The notes beneath the pieces are model-generated. The model was not told where the DNA came from, made no database searches, and worked only from the letters and a program-made list of their open reading frames with translations. DNA of 7,715 nucleotides from Syntrophales bacterium (GTDB taxonomy: Bacteria; Desulfobacterota; Syntrophia; Syntrophales; UBA5619), in the NCBI GenBank assembly GCA_023229765.1, contig JALNYO010000066.1:1-7715 (forward strand). The letters are read 5' to 3'. Position numbers and translations under genes: made by a program. Position 1 is the first letter of the stretch. Each line of letters opens with the position of its first letter. Shown here piece after piece: positions 5,866-7,715 of the stretch.

Positions 5866-7245
5866 TTAGAAAAAGATCTTGTCCGGGTTCATTAATCCCT
5901 TGGGATCGATCAATGCCTTGATTTTTTTCATTAGTTGATAGCTTCCGCCGTGCTCCAGCTCCATGAATTTGCGCTTGCCGATGCCGACGCCGTGTTCGCC
6001 GGTGCAGGTGCCGCCCAGCTCAACGGCGCGTCCGACTATTTTGTCGTTGATGCCTTCGAGCAGCGACCACTCCCGGACGTCTTGCGGGTTGCCCATCAGG
6101 ACGACGTGCAGGTTTCCGTCACCCGCGTGGCCGAAAACATAACCGACAGCGTTACATTCATTCACGAGGCGCTGGGCGAAGCTGATCATTTCCGGGTAAC
6201 GGGAGATGGGAACGGCGGCATCCAGAACAATAGATTCCTTTCCCTTATGGGTTTGGTGGATCGTTTCCCACGCCTCATGCCGGGCGCGCCAGAGATTATC
6301 CCGCTCCTTTTCCTCGACGCCGAAGACAAAGCTGGAACTGCCGCAGCCCTCCGCCAATTCCTCTGCCAAAGTGGCAGTTTCCAGCAGCGCCGGTTTGCTT
6401 ACCCCGTGAAATCCACAGAAGAGGCTGGGCGTCTCCCGCAGTTTCAGCCCCTTTGCCCCGTTCATCAGACGGATTAATGCGGAGGGGAGCAGCTCCAGTG
6501 CGGCAGGTTCCAGCCCGGCGCCGATCATCAGGGAAACTGCCTTGGCGGCGCTTTCCAGATCGTCAAACGTGATGACCGTTGTCAAATGGTGCGAGGGGGC
6601 GCCGGTCAGTTTCAGCGTCGCCTCCGTTACGGCGCCGAGCGTGCCCTCCGAGCCGACAAAGAGGCGGGTAAGATCGTAACCGGACGAAGACTTTCCCACC
6701 AGGCAGCCGGTATGAATCACCTCCCCAGCGGGAAGGACAACCGTCAGTTTCATGACGGCATCCTTGGTGGCGCCGTATTTGATTGTCTGAACGCCGGAGG
6801 CGTTATTGGCGATCATCCCGCCGATGCTGGCGTCGGCGCCCGGATCTACGGGGAAGAAAAGTCCGTACTGGCCGGTCTGGCGGTTCAGTTCTTTGCGTAA
6901 AACGCCCGGTTGGACGTCGGCCTGCAAATCCTCGGGGCGGATCGCCAGGATTTTGTTCATCCGGGTGAAGTCCATCACCAGACCGCCCCGGGTATGAACG
7001 GGATTGCCCTCGGTGCTGGTTCCCGCCCCCCAGGGGGTGACTAAAATTTCCTGACGGTATGTCCACGCCAGAATGCCGCTGACTTCTTCAGTGCTGACGG
7101 GCCAGATAATGCCCGCCGGCAGCGCTCCCACATGCGAGGAAATGTCGTGGATATGCAGTTCCCGATTGGAGATGCCCGTTGAAAAACGATCCGGGCCCAC
7201 GAACGAGGCTAAAATAGTTGTCTGTTAACGGGTAAATTCATTCAT
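5866..7245 (-). pseudogene. FAD-linked D-lactate dehydrogenase (LDHD/GlcD family) with premature stop at codon 7
   Basis: The body from the GTG at 7198-7200 (444 residues) matches the FAD_binding_4 plus FAD-oxidase C family, closest in memory to LDHD-type D-lactate dehydrogenase (cytochrome). These enzymes oxidise D-lactate to pyruvate and pass electrons to the membrane chain or an Fe-S partner. Numbering from that GTG, the motifs are PWGAGTSTEG (56-65), FPVDPGADASIGGM (116-129), YDLTRLFVGSEGTLG (175-189), RHEAW (307-311), GHAGDGNLH (357-365), GTCTGEHGVGIGK (397-409) and DPKGLMNP (432-439). All key stretches are intact. The true start appears to be ATG 7243-7245, eight bases after GGAGG (7254-7258), giving MNEFTR, then TAA (7225-7227), then QTTILASFVGPDRFS in the same frame. 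Family members usually continue here, so a point mutation (perhaps AAA to TAA) is likely. The downstream GTG has no ribosome site. It could be a recent pseudogene, rescued by weak reinitiation, or a sequencing error. No partner subunit gene follows. Confidence 0.82.
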
Positions 7246-7253
7246 TTTGTTTT

Positions 7254-7258
7254 CCTCC
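7254..7258 (-). promoter_or_regulatory. Ribosome binding site fixing the ancestral dehydrogenase start
   Basis: GGAGG on the minus strand, eight bases before ATG 7243-7245. The position is ideal and no comparable site precedes the GTG at 7198-7200. This is why the ATG, which leads into a stop six codons later, is taken as the original start. Confidence 0.75.
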
Positions 7259-7339
7259 GGATTTGCAACACAAAGGCGACAGCGGGCGGATATCACAGAT
7301 GACAGCGAAAGGACAATAAAAAAACGACAGGGGACAGAG
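7259..7339. other. Upstream region of the dehydrogenase gene
   Basis: No convincing promoter. On the minus strand TTGTCC followed 18 nt later by TATCCG is the best but weak -35/-10 pair for the dehydrogenase gene. A plus-strand frame is open through here into the antitoxin-like tail but shows no start or recognised motif. Confidence 0.2.
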
Positions 7340-7446
7340 AAGATTTTGTTGAATGAAATCGCTGCAGAAATTAAATCTGTTCGTGATGCGCATACATAAT
7401 GGACATAATCATTGACGCCAATGTTCTTGTTGTCGGCAGCTTTTTA
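7340..7446 (+). pseudogene. Possible remnant of an antitoxin/PIN-domain toxin pair
   Basis: A plus-strand frame ends LLNEIAAEIKSVRDAHT with TAA at 7397-7399, which overlaps by one base the ATG (7399-7401) of a second frame reading MDIIIDANVLVVGSFL. The latter resembles the start of PIN-domain (VapC-type) toxins, where the Asp of the IDANVLV segment is a metal ligand. The TAATG overlap is typical of translationally coupled toxin-antitoxin genes. From about 7444 the frame is only the antisense of the hydrogenase C-terminus and stops at 7489-7491, so just 14-16 PIN codons would remain. The match is short and could be chance. Confidence 0.3.
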
Positions 7447-7715
7447 GAGGTCGTTCCCGGAGTAGGAAAGGTTGAAGCTCTTGTTGATTAGCGGAAAATC
7501 CGGGACGATGTAGCCGGCCGCGGCATAACCGAGCAGTGTCCAGTTTAAGAAAGAGGAGTCGCGCAGTGCCACTCGACTTATTTCGCCCTGTTCGTCTGTG
7601 CGGATGAAATAGACGATGCTGCCCCGCCAACCTTCCACGATTCCAACCGATAGAGAGTTTTTCCGGAAAGTCAGGGCAGTGGATGTTGCCTGAATCGCTC
7701 CTGCGGGCAAACCTG
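7444..7715 (-). CDS. Hydrogenase-like large subunit (group-4/Ehr type), C-terminal part, continues beyond the right edge
   Basis: The last 89 codons read GLPAGAIQATSTALTF, then SVGIVEGWRGSIVYFIRTD, then LRDSSFLNWTLLGYAAAG, ending YIVPDFPLINKSFNLSYSGN-DL and TAA (7444-7446). GIVEGWRG, the FLNW motif and IVPDFPL.NKSF are characteristic of HycE/HyfG-type large subunits of membrane-bound energy-converting complexes. Catalytic [NiFe] enzymes end in DPCxxC, which supplies nickel ligands; here that position reads NLSYSGNDL with no Cys. This suggests a hydrogenase-related (Ehr-like) complex without a nickel site, possibly coupled to ion pumping by antiporter-like subunits. The rest of the gene is outside the window, so the first Cys motif and integrity cannot be judged. 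It has the same strand and family as the pseudogene at 1-451. Confidence 0.75.
   Translation of the reverse strand, partial: GLPAGAIQATSTALTFRKNSLSVGIVEGWRGSIVYFIRTDEQGEISRVALRDSSFLNWTLLGYAAAGYIVPDFPLINKSFNLSYSGNDL

Noticed and set aside
5935..6477. 180-codon plus-strand ORF
   Set aside because: It is antisense to the dehydrogenase C-terminal domain, has no ribosome site and matches no family; it is an artefact of GC-rich codon use.
1..7715. CRISPR array, tRNA, rRNA or riboswitch
   Set aside because: No short spaced direct repeats, cloverleaf, rRNA motif or conserved aptamer core was seen; the only tandem repeats are the coding 120-bp units.

Overview
The window looks like chromosomal DNA from an anaerobic Gram-negative bacterium, most plausibly Desulfobacterota (Syntrophales- or Geobacter-like). 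This is inferred from the gene families: a secreted Calx-beta/Ycf48/dockerin protein of a style common there, IS91-family transposases, an LDHD-type D-lactate dehydrogenase, and energy-converting-hydrogenase-like large subunits. No rRNA or other decisive marker is present. Much of the region is decayed: of five recognisable protein families, only the two secreted-protein genes read open from start to stop.

Layout. (1) Positions 1-451, minus: a broken hydrogenase-like large-subunit gene with a poly-A frameshift and a large internal deletion, running off the left edge. (2) 443-1528, plus: a 5'-truncated IS91-family element whose transposase carries one in-frame nonsense codon (815-817). It ends in a conserved block that resembles an oriIS end and contains a near-consensus sigma-70 promoter. 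(3) 1593-4810, minus: two secreted proteins, a 109-residue Ycf48-like fragment followed by a 943-residue mosaic (five 40-residue propeller-like repeats, HYDIN/ASPM-like domain, Calx-beta, Ycf48-like repeats, beta domain, C-terminal dockerin). (4) 4850-5424, minus: a second, different IS91-family remnant ending in the same conserved block. (5) 5425-5865: partly AT-rich, with no recognised gene. (6) 5866-7245, minus: an FAD-linked D-lactate dehydrogenase with complete domains but a TAA at codon 7 after the only well-placed start. (7) 7340-7446, plus: a possible remnant of an antitoxin/PIN-toxin pair. (8) 7444-7715, minus: the C-terminus of another hydrogenase-like large subunit, lacking the nickel-ligand Cys motif at its end.

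The most interesting structure is the 3.3-kb secreted-protein cassette (about 1529-4849). It is bracketed by the 3' ends of two unrelated-looking IS91 remnants in opposite orientation. Both ends carry a matching block (TTGACA, 17-18 nt, TATACT, 16 nt, AAGTTCTTATCA) about 175-185 bp after the transposase stop. On the right, this block lies 39 bp ahead of the 109-residue gene and could drive both secreted-protein genes. On the left, it points into the 3' end of the dockerin gene and could give antisense transcription. Hydrogenase-like sequences of the same family lie at both edges of the window. Their order (C-terminus on the right, N-terminus on the left, same strand) fits two gene copies rather than one gene split by an insertion.
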